64,000 nucleotides of DNA from Halobacteriales archaeon QS_9_68_17 (lineage in GTDB: Archaea > Halobacteriota > Halobacteria > Halobacteriales > Natronoarchaeaceae), in the NCBI GenBank assembly GCA_003023565.1, contig PXSA01000007.1, forward strand, positions 1 to 64,000. Reading direction: 5' to 3'. Numbering within the stretch: the stretch's first letter is position 1; each line of letters starts with the position of its first letter. Positions 9,765 to 18,800 of this stretch are shown piece after piece. The position numbers were made by a program, and so were the translations under genes. The notes beneath the pieces were generated by a model. That model ran no database searches and had not been told where the DNA came from. It worked only from the letters and a program-made list of their open reading frames with translations.

Positions 9765-9770
9765 TTTAAA
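9765..9770 (+). promoter_or_regulatory. TATA box of hel308
   Basis: TTTAAA, preceded by GACAG, sits 27 nt before the hel308 ATG, the spacing expected for leaderless transcription in haloarchaea. Confidence 0.6.
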
Positions 9771-9796
9771 CCGCGGGACGCTCCTACGAGAGCGCG

Positions 9797-12076
9797 ATGA
9801 AGACAGCGGACCTGTCGGGGCTCCCGCCCGGCGTCACGGACCACCTGCGGGACCAAGGGATCGAGGAGCTGTACCCCCCGCAGGCCGAGGCGGTCGAGGC
9901 GGGCGTCACCGACGGCGAGAGCGTGGTGGCGAGCGTCCCGACGGCCAGCGGCAAGACCCTGATCGCGGAACTGGCGATGCTGTCCGCCGTTAAACGGGGT
10001 GGCAAGGCGCTGTACATCGTGCCGCTCCGGGCGCTCGCCAGCGAGAAGAAGGCGGAGTTCGAGGAGTTCGAGCAGTACGGCGTCTCCGTCGGCGTTTCGA
10101 CGGGGAACTATGAGAGCGACGGCGAGTGGCTGTCGACGAAAGACGTCATCGTCGCGACCAGCGAGAAGGTCGACTCGCTCGTCCGCAACGGCGCGGGGTG
10201 GATCGGGGACCTCTCCTGCGTCGTCGCGGACGAGGTCCACCTGATCGACGACCCCCAGCGCGGCCCGACGCTGGAGGTGACGCTCGCGAAACTGCGCCAG
10301 TTGAACCCCGGTCTACAGACCGTCGCGCTGTCGGCGACAGTGGGCAACGCGAGCGACATCGCGGCGTGGCTGGACGCCGAACTCGTCGACTCGACGTGGC
10401 GACCCATCGACCTGAAGAAGGGGGTCCACTACGGGAACGCGCTCCACCTCGACCACGGCACGCAGCGGGAACTCGACGTACGAAGCGGGGAGAAACAGAC
10501 CGCGGCCGTCGTCCGCGACACGCTGGCGGACGGCGGGTCCTCGCTGGTGTTCGTCAATTCGCGGCGCAACGCCGAGGCCGCGTCACGGCGGCTCGCGGAC
10601 ACGGTCGCGCCCCACCTCACCGACGAGGAACGCGACGACCTCGCCGACGTCGCCGAGGAGATACGCGACGTGAGCGACACGGAGACGAGCGACGACCTCG
10701 CCGACGCCGTCGCCAAGGGGGCGGCCTTTCACCACGCCGGCCTCGCCAGCGACCACCGGGCGCTGGTCGAGGACGCGTTTCGGGAGCGCCTGCTGAAAGT
10801 CATCAGTGCAACGCCGACGCTCGCGGCTGGCGTGAACACGCCGAGCCGCCGGGTCGTCGTCCGGGACTGGCGGCGCTACGACGGCACCGCCGGGGGGATG
10901 CAGCCGCTCGACGTCCTCGAGGTCCACCAGATGATGGGCCGCGCGGGGCGGCCGGGGATGGACCCGTACGGCGAGGCGGTACTGGTCGCCAGCAGCCACG
11001 ACGAACTCGACGAGCTGTTCGGCCGGTACGTGTACGCCGACCCCGAGCCGGTCCGGTCGAAGCTCGCCGCCGAACCGGCGCTACGAACGCACGTGCTCGC
11101 GACCATCGCGACGGGGTTCGCGGGCTCTCGCGAGGAGCTACTGGCGTTTCTCGAACGGACCCTGTACCACTCGCAGTCGACCGAGGAGGGCCGGCTGGAG
11201 CGGGTGACCGACGACGTGCTGGAGTACCTGCAGCGCAACGAGTTCGTAGAGGACGACGGCGACACCCTCACGGCGACCGCCCTCGGCCACACCGTCTCGC
11301 GGCTCTATCTTGACCCGATGAGCGCGGCCGAGATCGTCGACGGCCTGCGCGCGGTCGACGGCCGGCCGTCGGCGCTCGGCCTCTACCACCTCGTCTCGCG
11401 CACCCCGGACATGTACGAACTGTACCTCCGGTCGGGCGACCACGAGGAGTACATGGAACTGTGCTACGAGCGGGAGTCGGAGCTACTGGGGAAGACGCCC
11501 AGCGAGTTCGAGGAGAGCCGCTTCGAGGACTGGCTGTCGGCGCTCAAGACCGCGAAGCTGCTGGAGGACTGGGCCGGCGAGACAGACGAGGACCGCATCA
11601 CCGGGCGCTACGGCGTCGGGCCGGGCGACATCCGCGGGAAGGTCGACACCGCGGAGTGGCTGCTCAACGCCGCCGAGCGGCTGGCGAACGAACTGGAGGT
11701 AGGCGAGGAGACGGCGATCCGCGAGGCGCGCAAGCGCGTCCAGTACGGCGTCGGCGAGGAACTGCTAGACCTTGCGAGCGTGCGAAGCGTCGGGCGCAAG
11801 CGCGCGCGGCGGCTGTACGAGGCCGGCATCGAGACACGGGCCGACCTCCGCGAGGCGGACAAGTCCGTCGTGCTGAGCGCGCTGCGGGGCCGCCGGAAGA
11901 CCGCAGAGACCGTGCTCGAAAACGCCGGCCGCGAGGACGCTTCGATGGAGGGGGTCGAGGAAGCTGACGACGGGACCGTGCAGGTGGCGGAGTCGGGCGG
12001 CGAAACCGACGCGGACCCCGGTTCCGCGACCGACGACGATGGAGACGCCGGGCAGGCCAGCCTGGGTGATTTCTGA
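9797..12076 (+). CDS. hel308: Hel308 DNA helicase (Ski2-like)
   Basis: 759 residues. A superfamily 2 3'-5' helicase acting at stalled replication forks. Motifs: [15 protein letters not shown] (Walker A, about residue 45), DEVHLIDD (motif II, about 145), SATVGN (III), [17 protein letters not shown] and [10 protein letters not shown] (VI). Then come the winged-helix and ratchet domains and a helix-hairpin-helix region ([17 protein letters not shown]). The last seven residues, QASLGDF, form a Q-x-x-L-x-x-F box at the extreme C-terminus, the usual position for a PCNA-interacting peptide. The stop overlaps the cgi121 start (TGATG). Confidence 0.95.
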   Translation: MKTADLSGLPPGVTDHLRDQGIEELYPPQAEAVEAGVTDGESVVASVPTASGKTLIAELAMLSAVKRGGKALYIVPLRALASEKKAEFEEFEQYGVSVGVSTGNYESDGEWLSTKDVIVATSEKVDSLVRNGAGWIGDLSCVVADEVHLIDDPQRGPTLEVTLAKLRQLNPGLQTVALSATVGNASDIAAWLDAELVDSTWRPIDLKKGVHYGNALHLDHGTQRELDVRSGEKQTAAVVRDTLADGGSSLVFVNSRRNAEAASRRLADTVAPHLTDEERDDLADVAEEIRDVSDTETSDDLADAVAKGAAFHHAGLASDHRALVEDAFRERLLKVISATPTLAAGVNTPSRRVVVRDWRRYDGTAGGMQPLDVLEVHQMMGRAGRPGMDPYGEAVLVASSHDELDELFGRYVYADPEPVRSKLAAEPALRTHVLATIATGFAGSREELLAFLERTLYHSQSTEEGRLERVTDDVLEYLQRNEFVEDDGDTLTATALGHTVSRLYLDPMSAAEIVDGLRAVDGRPSALGLYHLVSRTPDMYELYLRSGDHEEYMELCYERESELLGKTPSEFEESRFEDWLSALKTAKLLEDWAGETDEDRITGRYGVGPGDIRGKVDTAEWLLNAAERLANELEVGEETAIREARKRVQYGVGEELLDLASVRSVGRKRARRLYEAGIETRADLREADKSVVLSALRGRRKTAETVLENAGREDASMEGVEEADDGTVQVAESGGETDADPGSATDDDGDAGQASLGDF

Positions 12077-12585
12077 TGCGGCTCGTCGAGGGGACGCTGA
12101 CGGTCGCGGACACCGGCGTCCTGGTCGAGCGCCTCGGGGAGGTCGGGAACGAGCACGACTGCGCGGTGCAGGCGTTCGACGCCCGCTACGTCGCCGGGCG
12201 CGACCACCTCGACCGCGCCGCGACGCTGGCCGACCGGGCCATCGAGCGCGGCGAGAACGTCGCCCGGGACCGCGCGGTCGAGATACTGCTGTACGCCGCC
12301 GGTCGTCGCCAGATCGATCGGGCGCTGGAGATGGGCATCGACGAGGGCGAGCAGTCGGCAGTCGTACTGGTCGACGCGGGAGACGGGGGCGGCGACGAGA
12401 CGGACGCGGCGGCGGCGGTCGAGGCGATGGTAGACGAACCGACCCCCGCGGTCGGCGTCGAACACGCCGACGAGGCGCGCCTGCAGGCGTTTTTCGGCGT
12501 GACGGACGCCGAGCGCGCGGCGACCGACGCGGCCCTCGCCGACCTGGTGTGCGAGCGCGTCGCGCTGCTCGACGTGGAGAAGTAG
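12076..12585 (+). CDS. cgi121: KEOPS complex subunit Cgi121
   Basis: 169 residues. The recognised core is FDARYVAGRDHLDRAATLA followed by RAIERGENVARDRAVEIL and LYAAGRRQIDRALEMGI, which is characteristic of Cgi121. This subunit binds the tRNA CCA end for KEOPS, which makes the t6A modification at position 37 of ANN-decoding tRNAs. A low-complexity Asp/Gly loop interrupts residues about 98-115. Translational coupling to hel308 is evident from the one-base overlap; the functional reason is not, and it may simply be operon economy. Confidence 0.88.
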   Translation: MRLVEGTLTVADTGVLVERLGEVGNEHDCAVQAFDARYVAGRDHLDRAATLADRAIERGENVARDRAVEILLYAAGRRQIDRALEMGIDEGEQSAVVLVDAGDGGGDETDAAAAVEAMVDEPTPAVGVEHADEARLQAFFGVTDAERAATDAALADLVCERVALLDVEK

Positions 12586-12628
12586 AAGCGACTGAACGCT
12601 TTTGTCCGGTGCGGCCGAACTCGGAGGC

Positions 12629-13942
12629 ATGTCCCCGCGGCTCGACGACTCGTTCGATATCGGCGGTCTCACCGTTCCGAACCGGCTCTACCGCGCGCCG
12701 CTGCTGGAGTGTGCCGGCAACGGGCCGGACGCCGTCGAGACGCTGATCGCCGACCTCGAACCGGCCGCGGAATCGGGCGTGGGACTGGTCTGTCAGGGAG
12801 CGACCATCGTCCGCAGGGAGGGCGGGTGCGCCGCGCCCGGAATGACTCGCGTCCACGACCCCGAGTTCGTCTCGCGACTGTCGGCGCTCACCGACGCGAT
12901 TCACGACCACGGCGGACGGATCTTCGTCCAGTTGGAGCACGGCGGCCTGCGGAGCATGGAGACGTGGCACGCGGAGTACCGGGCCGAACACCCCGATCTG
13001 CGGCAACTCGCGGTCTCGCCGCTCCCCCGGCCGCTCCGGGCGCTCGACCGACTGGGGTTTCTGGAGTACGACCCACACGTCCTCTCGACCGCGGAGGTGT
13101 ACGACCTCGCGGCGGACTTCGCGGCCGCCGCGGAGCGGGCGGTCGACGCGGGCTACGACGGGATCCACCTCGCGGGAGCGAACATGGGCATCGTCCAGCA
13201 GTTCCTCTCGCCGTTCTACAACCGCCGAGACGACGAGTTCGGGGGATCGCTCCGCGACAGGGCGCGCTTCCTGGCGGTCGTCCACGACCGGATCCGCGAG
13301 CGCGTCGGCGACGTACCGCTGATGACGAAAGTGCCGACGGAGACGGCCGCGCCCGCCGTCGTCCGTCGGAAACTCTCGCTTTCGGACGGGGTACGGACCG
13401 CGGAGACGCTGGAAGCGATCGGTTACGACGCCGTCGTCCCGGTGCAGGGGTCGGTCGTCTGGGACATGAGCATCGTCCGCGGCGAGTTCCCGGAGCGGGC
13501 GTGGGCGGACGAGCGGTTTCAGGCCGGATACGACGCCGCGTTCGGGGGAGCGTTACGAAAACGCGTCGTCGCCGCGCTCAACCGGCTACAGTCGCTCCGG
13601 TACGACTTCGAACCGGCGTGGAACGCCGACTTCTGCCGGGAGGTCCGCGAACGGGTGGACGTGCCGGTGCTCGCGGAGGGCGGCATCCGGGGGCGGGAGC
13701 GGATGGACGGACTCATCGGCGACGCCTGCGACGCCGTCGGTCTCGGCCGCCCGTTCTACGCGGAACCCCGGCTCGGGGCTCGCCTGCTGGACGACGACGG
13801 AGCGCGCGCGGTCTGCGAGAACTGCAACAACTGTACCGTGCCGCAGGTGACCGGTGCTCCCGGCGTCTGCCGAACGCCGTCCGTGCTGGAAGCCCGCGGT
13901 CGACTCGACCGCGCCGGCGAGTACGGTCGCGAGGATAACTGA
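12629..13942 (+). CDS. Old Yellow Enzyme-family NADH:flavin oxidoreductase with a 4-Cys motif
   Basis: 437 residues. FMN-binding TIM barrel: TVPNRLYRAPLLE at the start, FVQLEHGG (residue about 100), the AGYDGIHLAGANMGIVQQFL and SPFYNRRDDEFGGSLRDRARF block, VLAEGGI and VGLGRPFYAEP near the C-terminus. After the barrel comes CENCNNC and, 11 residues later, a fourth Cys (PGVC), like the 4Fe-4S site of 2,4-dienoyl-CoA reductases, but the FAD/NAD domains that normally follow are absent. ATG 12629 is preceded by GGAGG and is preferred to the TTG at 12602. The substrate is unknown. Confidence 0.85.
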   Translation: MSPRLDDSFDIGGLTVPNRLYRAPLLECAGNGPDAVETLIADLEPAAESGVGLVCQGATIVRREGGCAAPGMTRVHDPEFVSRLSALTDAIHDHGGRIFVQLEHGGLRSMETWHAEYRAEHPDLRQLAVSPLPRPLRALDRLGFLEYDPHVLSTAEVYDLAADFAAAAERAVDAGYDGIHLAGANMGIVQQFLSPFYNRRDDEFGGSLRDRARFLAVVHDRIRERVGDVPLMTKVPTETAAPAVVRRKLSLSDGVRTAETLEAIGYDAVVPVQGSVVWDMSIVRGEFPERAWADERFQAGYDAAFGGALRKRVVAALNRLQSLRYDFEPAWNADFCREVRERVDVPVLAEGGIRGRERMDGLIGDACDAVGLGRPFYAEPRLGARLLDDDGARAVCENCNNCTVPQVTGAPGVCRTPSVLEARGRLDRAGEYGREDN

Positions 13943-14076
13943 TTAGACCGTTGTCACTCTTACCCCGGAAGCTAGAAACATAACTGTTGACAAGTACCGC
14001 TACGGCAATGTTTTTACGTACTCCCGAGGCGGCGAAACGACGCTCACCGGCCGCTTGACCACGAACACGACTCAGT

Positions 14077-14329
14077 TTGACCTCCTCCCACGGCTGAAGC
14101 CGTGGGATTCCCCGATGGGGATATTAGGGTTGCGCGTTTCCTCGGCGGCGCAAGTACGCTTTCGCGTGGCCAGCCTCACAGGTCGCCGCCCGGTTGTCAC
14201 CAAGGGCGTGCTTTCCAGCGCGTGTAGCAGGGTCAAAGCTGCCTTCCCACCTGTACGTGACAGGCGACTGCAATGCAGTCGGCAGGTTGTTCAACCTGCT
14301 GGGCCGCACGGTTCGCGTCACCCGAAGTG
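14077..14329 (-). ncRNA. Putative TnpB guide (omega/re) RNA
   Basis: The 250 nt between the tnpB stop and the right end has no reading frame but contains several hairpins, including CAGGTTGAACAACCTG near 14285-14300, GCGACTGCAATGCAGTCG-like pairing near 14265-14285, and the terminal right-end hairpin. Position, size and structure match the guide RNA of TnpB systems. Guide sequence would be the flanking DNA just below 14077. Confidence 0.6.
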
Positions 14330-15382
14330 TTACGCCGTGCATAGGTCACCCTCCCGTTGACTAATATTCTCAGATGCGTTCAAGTCCGCATGCCGTACGT
14401 ACCCGCAATGCGGGCACTCGAACTTACTCCTGTCACGACCAACGAGTCCATCACACTGACTGCACTCTTGACTCGTGTTCTCAGGGTCAACCTTCTCGAC
14501 GCGGATGCCTTCTTTCTCGGCTTTGTACGTGATGAACTCTTGGAGTTCGTAGAACGGCCACGAGTGGACATCGTTCCACTCGCTGCCGGCACGAATATTT
14601 TCGAGGTCTTCGAGTTTGATGACGGGATTGCTGAACTGACTGGCGTATTCGACTAAGCGTTTCGAGAGGGTGTGATTTGCATCTTCGATGCGGCGGTACT
14701 CCTTGTTACCAATGTGGTTCCGTGCGCGAAGCGCACCCGCTTCCTGTAGCGAATCACGAAGGGAACGGTAGTATCGCCGAACGAACTTATACTCTTTCCC
14801 ACTCACAAGGAACGACTCAGTACTCGGGTCGTCTGGCGTGGCGGCGAGAATGTAGTTGTGTCCAACGTCAACGCCGATAGGCGTTTCCTCGCCTACCTGT
14901 TCCTCGTCGTACTCAACGGTGAACGAGCAGTACCAATCATCGCCTTCTCGCCAGACACTGAGTTTGGTTTTCTCAGCATCGCCGTCGAGCAAGGTTTGGA
15001 CGGATTCTTGGATGCTGTCGTGGACGTGGATTGGTGTGTACCACCAATCACTGATACAGGGGAACCCGATGACGACAGACTCGTTCTCTGTCGTATGAAT
15101 CTCCCAGTTTTGGTTGTTAACCTCGATGGGTTGTTCGCCCGTGTACTCGATGGGTTCATCTTCGTAGTCGCTTTTGGCGGAGCGAATCGCCTGGTTCTGG
15201 AGTGCTGAGTAGAGCGGGTTGTCGATGTCACCAGTCGTCACGGACGAGGTGAGCGTGCCGTCTTCCCAGCCGTCTACGAGCCATTGTTTGCACTCACGGA
15301 GGATGTGGGTGGCTTGTTGCCACTCTCGGCGACGAGAGCAGGTGGGATTGCGGAACGTGGTCTCCACGCTCATCTCGGCCAT
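14330..15382 (-). CDS. tnpB: TnpB RNA-guided nuclease (IS605 OrfB family)
   Basis: 350 residues, somewhat shorter than typical 370-430 residue TnpBs. The RuvC residues are all present: Asp172 in GVDVGHNYI, Glu258 in KLEDLENI and Asp333 in RHADLNASENI. The zinc ribbon Cys307/310/323/326 (CSQC, CPHC) is intact, so the enzyme looks catalytically competent. By family knowledge it cuts DNA next to a TAM under guidance of the RNA made from its own 3' end. A leaderless promoter (TATA at 15409-15416) and an inverted repeat precede the ATG. Confidence 0.93.
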   Translation of the reverse strand: MAEMSVETTFRNPTCSRRREWQQATHILRECKQWLVDGWEDGTLTSSVTTGDIDNPLYSALQNQAIRSAKSDYEDEPIEYTGEQPIEVNNQNWEIHTTENESVVIGFPCISDWWYTPIHVHDSIQESVQTLLDGDAEKTKLSVWREGDDWYCSFTVEYDEEQVGEETPIGVDVGHNYILAATPDDPSTESFLVSGKEYKFVRRYYRSLRDSLQEAGALRARNHIGNKEYRRIEDANHTLSKRLVEYASQFSNPVIKLEDLENIRAGSEWNDVHSWPFYELQEFITYKAEKEGIRVEKVDPENTSQECSQCDGLVGRDRSKFECPHCGYVRHADLNASENISQREGDLCTA

Positions 15383-15388
15383 TACACG

Positions 15389-15405
15389 TGTAACATAATG
15401 TTACA
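15389..15405. promoter_or_regulatory. Inverted repeat overlapping the tnpB start region (candidate operator)
   Basis: TGTAACAT-A-ATGTTACA, an 8-bp perfect inverted repeat with a one-base centre. It lies between the TATA box (15409-15416) and the tnpB ATG (15382), where a bound repressor would block RNA polymerase in archaea. Confidence 0.45.
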
Positions 15406-15408
15406 GGC

Positions 15409-15416
15409 TTATAAAA
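15409..15416 (-). promoter_or_regulatory. TATA box of tnpB
   Basis: On the minus strand TTTTATAA, centred about 30 nt upstream of the tnpB ATG, implying a leaderless mRNA. Confidence 0.6.
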
Positions 15417-15528
15417 GTTGGTGATTTGGAACGGTGGAATATCCAGTTGAGCGGTCGAACGTAGATTGCTTCCCAGTTGTCGGCTTCATCCCACCCCTAA
15501 AGGGGTGGGCTTTCGCCTCGCTACCGCT

Positions 15529-15946
15529 GTAACGACTGCACCGAGGCGACCGACGGGAACGACGACACTCGCGGAGTCGCGGTGAAACGGATGGAATACA
15601 AGGGAAAGACCAGCGCATCGAACGTCACTACTGCACTGTAAACTGCCTGGTAGAACGTGCGCGGCAGTAGCTGACAGAAACCCGGTACGAACCACGGAGA
15701 AACGGAGTCCTACGGTCGTTTAGAGGGGACTAAATGCTGAGAAGAGACGGGACCGCTCGGCGGCGTCGTCTCGGACGGTAGTAACCTTCCGTTGCCGTCA
15801 ACGGCGGGATCATAGCGGGTTCATAACAAAGGCTGGGGATCGGTAAGCCAAAAGCGAACGAGGGGGACGGGAACCACCGGACGCGGACGGCGTTTCTCGA
15901 GGTCTCGAAATCGCCAGTCACCGCCGTCACCCCCCGGATGCACACA
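15529..15946. other. Intergenic region upstream of tfb, no gene seen
   Basis: About 420 bp between the TnpB left end and tfb. Base composition is less GC-rich than coding DNA and reading frames are short and lack haloarchaeal character. The tfb promoter must lie in its right part, but no clear TATA box stands out. Confidence 0.5.
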
Positions 15947-16909
15947 ATGTCACGACTGAACACTACTCGAACCGGCCGTCGGGCGGAGATCGAACCGGAG
16001 AGTAAAGAGGAGGGTTCCGAGTGCCCGGAGTGCGGCACAGAACAGTTCATTCAGAGTCCCGACCGCGGCGAGTTGGTATGCTCGGACTGCGGGCTCGTCG
16101 TCAACGACGACGCGATAGACTACGGGCCGGAGTGGCGCGCGTTCAGTCACCAGGAGCGCCAGGAGAAGTCCCGGGTCGGCGCGCCGACCACGGAGACGAT
16201 GCACGACAGGGGACTCACGACCGACATCGACTGGCGGAACACGGACGGCAAGGGGCGCTCGATCGACTCGGAGAAGCGGGGACAGCTCCACCGCCTGCGG
16301 AAGTGGCAGCGACGCATCCGCACGCGCGACGCGGGCGAGCGAAACTTGAAGCAGGCGCTCTCGGAGATAGACCGGATGGCGTCGGCCCTCGGCGTCCCCC
16401 GGTTCGTCCGCGAGATAGCGAGCGTGATGTACCGTCGCGCACTGGACGAGGACCTCATCCGCGGCCGCTCCATCGAGGGCGTCGCCACCGCGACGCTGTA
16501 CGCCTCCTGTCGCAAGGAGGGGATCGCGCGGAGCTTAGAGGAGATCACCGAAGTGTCGCGTGTCAACCGTCGCGAGATCGGGCGGACGTACCGGTACATC
16601 TCCCAGGAACTCGGCCTGGAGATGAAGCCGGTCGACCCCAAGCAGTTCGTGCCGCGGTTCTGCTCGGAGCTCGACGTGAGCGAGGAGGTCCGCGCCCGCG
16701 CCCGGGAGATCGTCGAGGCGACGGCGAAAGAGGGGCTCCACTCCGGGAAGTCGCCGACGGGGTTCGCCGCCGCGGCCATCTACACGGCCTCGCTCGACTG
16801 CGACGAGAAGCAGACCCAGCGGGAGGTCGCGGAGGTCGCACAGGTGACGGAAGTGACCATCCGGAACCGCTATCAGGAACAGACCGCCGTCCTCGACGGC
16901 GAGAACTAA
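15947..16909 (+). CDS. tfb: Transcription initiation factor TFB
   Basis: 320 residues. N-terminal zinc ribbon CPECGTEQF and CSDCGLVV (about residues 26-48), the B-reader/linker with [19 protein letters not shown], then two cyclin-like repeats (about 110-205 and 210-310) and a final [12 protein letters not shown] recognition helix that contacts BRE. It recruits RNA polymerase together with TBP. Haloarchaea have several TFBs, so this may be one of a set with partly distinct targets. An ATG three codons earlier (15938) is also possible. Confidence 0.95.
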   Translation: MSRLNTTRTGRRAEIEPESKEEGSECPECGTEQFIQSPDRGELVCSDCGLVVNDDAIDYGPEWRAFSHQERQEKSRVGAPTTETMHDRGLTTDIDWRNTDGKGRSIDSEKRGQLHRLRKWQRRIRTRDAGERNLKQALSEIDRMASALGVPRFVREIASVMYRRALDEDLIRGRSIEGVATATLYASCRKEGIARSLEEITEVSRVNRREIGRTYRYISQELGLEMKPVDPKQFVPRFCSELDVSEEVRARAREIVEATAKEGLHSGKSPTGFAAAAIYTASLDCDEKQTQREVAEVAQVTEVTIRNRYQEQTAVLDGEN

Positions 16910-16941
16910 CCTTTTCCTCGGAGCGTCCGTAGGCCGTCGGC

Positions 16942-17370
16942 ATGGCAGGGACCGATCTCGCTCGCCACGTCGAGGGCATCGTCCACGAAGACACGCAGGT
17001 TCACGGGGGCGGCCTCGACCTGACCGTCGCCGAGGTGTACGCGGTCGACGGTCCCGGTCGCGTCGACTTCGGCGGCGGCGAACTCGAAGCGGCCGGTCTC
17101 GAACCGCACGAACGCACGTGGCGGAGCGAAGGCGACGACTACCAGTGGTGGCACCTGGACGCCGGCCGGTACCTGATCGAGTACAACGAGTCGTTCACCG
17201 GCGACGCCCGACTCACCCTGCAGACGCGAAGTGAACTCCTCGCGCGGGGGGCGTTCCACCCGACGCTCTCGGTGCGGGAACTCGACCGCGTGCCGCTCTC
17301 GGTCGGCGGCGCGGGCGTTCGCCTGAAGGAGAACGCCCGAGCGTCGACGGTCGTGGACGCGGAGGAGTGA
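16942..17370 (+). CDS. dCTP deaminase/dUTPase-like protein
   Basis: 142 residues. Beta-rich, with GGGLDLTVAEVYAVDGPGRV, AGRYLIEYNE, LTLQTRSELLARGAFHPTLS (the Arg-Ser stretch equivalent to the phosphate-binding motif of dCTP deaminases) and VGGAGVRLKENARAS. These match the trimeric dUTPase/dCTP deaminase fold, but the protein is shorter than true dCTP deaminase (about 190-200) and I cannot see the full catalytic set. Haloarchaea commonly carry this short paralogue; its substrate is not established. It is convergent with the M20 amidase, whose stop is directly adjacent. Confidence 0.7.
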   Translation: MAGTDLARHVEGIVHEDTQVHGGGLDLTVAEVYAVDGPGRVDFGGGELEAAGLEPHERTWRSEGDDYQWWHLDAGRYLIEYNESFTGDARLTLQTRSELLARGAFHPTLSVRELDRVPLSVGGAGVRLKENARASTVVDAEE

Positions 17371-18624
17371 TCAGTCGCCCGCGAGGCGCGCCAGCGCACC
17401 GGCGAGCACCGTCGTCGCGGCCGCACAGTCGGCCCAGTCGGTCCACTCCAGCGGGTTGTGCGAGATCCCGTCCCGCGACGGCGCGAACAGCATTCCGGCG
17501 TCGGTGACCTCGGCCACGTGCATCGTGTCGTGGGCCGCCCCGGAGTGCATATCGAGCGTCTCGATCCCGGCGTCGTCGCCGGCCCCGTGTAGCGCCTCCC
17601 GACACCGGTCATCCATCGGCGTCGGCGCGAGGTCGAACGGCCGGGAGAGAGCGGTCTCGACGCCGCGCTCGCGTTCGAGGCGAGCGAGGCTCTCCTCCGC
17701 CCGGTCGACGACCGCGTCCATCGAGGCGGCGTCCACGTCGCGCACGTCCAGTCCCATCTCGACCCGTCCGGGGACGACGTTCGTCGCGTTCGGCGAGACG
17801 TCGAGCGACCCGACGGTCCCGACGGCTGCGGGGCTGTCGGCGGCGACCCGCCCCGTCGCGGCGCGCTCCGCGTCGAGGACGAACTCGCTGGCCGCCGCGA
17901 GCGCGTCGGTGCGGTCGCCCATCGGCGTCGAGCCGGCGTGGTTCGCCTCGCCCGCTACCGTCACCTCGCAGTGGGTGATGCCCGTGATGGTCGTGACGAC
18001 GCCGACGGGGACGCCGGCGTCTTCGAGGCGCTCGCTCTGCTCGACGTGGAGTTCGAGCCAGGCGTCCCACGCCGCGGCGTCGAGGCGGCCGTCGCCGCGG
18101 TAGCCGATCCCGTCCAGTGCGTCGCCCAGCGCGACGCCCTCCCCGTCGTGCAGTTCGAGGGCGTCCTCGACGCCGCGCCGGCCGGCGGCGACGGAGGAGC
18201 CGAGCAGACCCGAGGCGAACCGGCCGCCCTCCTCCTCGGTGAACGACACCACGTCGACCGGGCGCTCGGGCGAGACGTCCGCCTCCCGCATCGCCCGGAC
18301 GGCTTCGAGCGCGGCGTACACGCCCAGCGGGCCGTCGAAGATGCCGCCCTCGGGCACGGAGTCGAGGTGGCTCCCGGCCGCGACCGGTGCGGCGTCGCCG
18401 ATGCCGAGCGGCGACCAGCGCCCGCCGACGTTCCCGGCGGCGTCGATGCGGACGTCGAGGCCGGCGTCCTCCAGCCGTTCGACGAGGTAGTCGCGGGCGC
18501 GGCGGTCGGCGTCGCTACCGGTCCGCACGGTCCGGCCGCGTCCCTCCGGGACGTCGACGGCACCGAACTCTGCGTTGCGCTCGATGTCCTCGCGGAGTCG
18601 CTCCTGGCTCACGGGGAGGTCCAT
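17371..18624 (-). CDS. M20-family amidase (hydantoinase/N-carbamoylase type)
   Basis: 417 residues. Zinc-dependent amidohydrolase removing N-carbamoyl or similar groups from amino acids. Metal ligands are visible in AAGSHLDSVPEGGIFDGPLG (His and Asp), SFTEEEGGRF (Glu-Glu) and LELHVEQ (His, Glu); the dimerisation lid contains GEANHAGSTPMGDRTDAL; the C-terminal part has SGAAHDTMHVA and MLFAPSRDGISHNPLEWTDW. The reading frame continues upstream, but ATG 18624 (MDLPVSQERLREDIE) matches family starts. Ureidoglycolate or hydantoin catabolism cannot be told apart from the sequence. Confidence 0.9.
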   Translation of the reverse strand: MDLPVSQERLREDIERNAEFGAVDVPEGRGRTVRTGSDADRRARDYLVERLEDAGLDVRIDAAGNVGGRWSPLGIGDAAPVAAGSHLDSVPEGGIFDGPLGVYAALEAVRAMREADVSPERPVDVVSFTEEEGGRFASGLLGSSVAAGRRGVEDALELHDGEGVALGDALDGIGYRGDGRLDAAAWDAWLELHVEQSERLEDAGVPVGVVTTITGITHCEVTVAGEANHAGSTPMGDRTDALAAASEFVLDAERAATGRVAADSPAAVGTVGSLDVSPNATNVVPGRVEMGLDVRDVDAASMDAVVDRAEESLARLERERGVETALSRPFDLAPTPMDDRCREALHGAGDDAGIETLDMHSGAAHDTMHVAEVTDAGMLFAPSRDGISHNPLEWTDWADCAAATTVLAGALARLAGD

Positions 18625-18800
18625 ACGTCCGTCTTCGGACGGACCGCCTTGCCTGTTCGGACGGGGGACGGTGCTGCTGGGACGCCCGTCGCCAGGTGAG
18701 AACGATGACGCAGAGAGGGAACGCGGTAGAAAAAACAACGAAACGGCGGACGACGGCGGATGCGGGGAAACGAGCGTCGGGCCGACGGTCGGTGGCGGGT

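Larger units (their letters stand above)
14077..15528 (-). mobile_element. Solo TnpB insertion element (IS1341-type, IS200/IS605 superfamily)
   Basis: Complete element reading leftward: left end with subterminal hairpin CCCACCCC-TTTA-GGGGTGGG (15491-15510), tnpB, a guide-RNA region and a right-end hairpin CCCACGGCTTCAGCCGTGGG (about 14088-14107) ending GGAGGAGGTCAA at 14077. There is no tnpA gene, so it depends on a Y1 transposase elsewhere. Directly outside the left end, on the element strand, is TTAC (15529-15532), a plausible target/TAM tetranucleotide. Left boundary is therefore inferred, right boundary matches the tail at 1-140. Confidence 0.8.
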
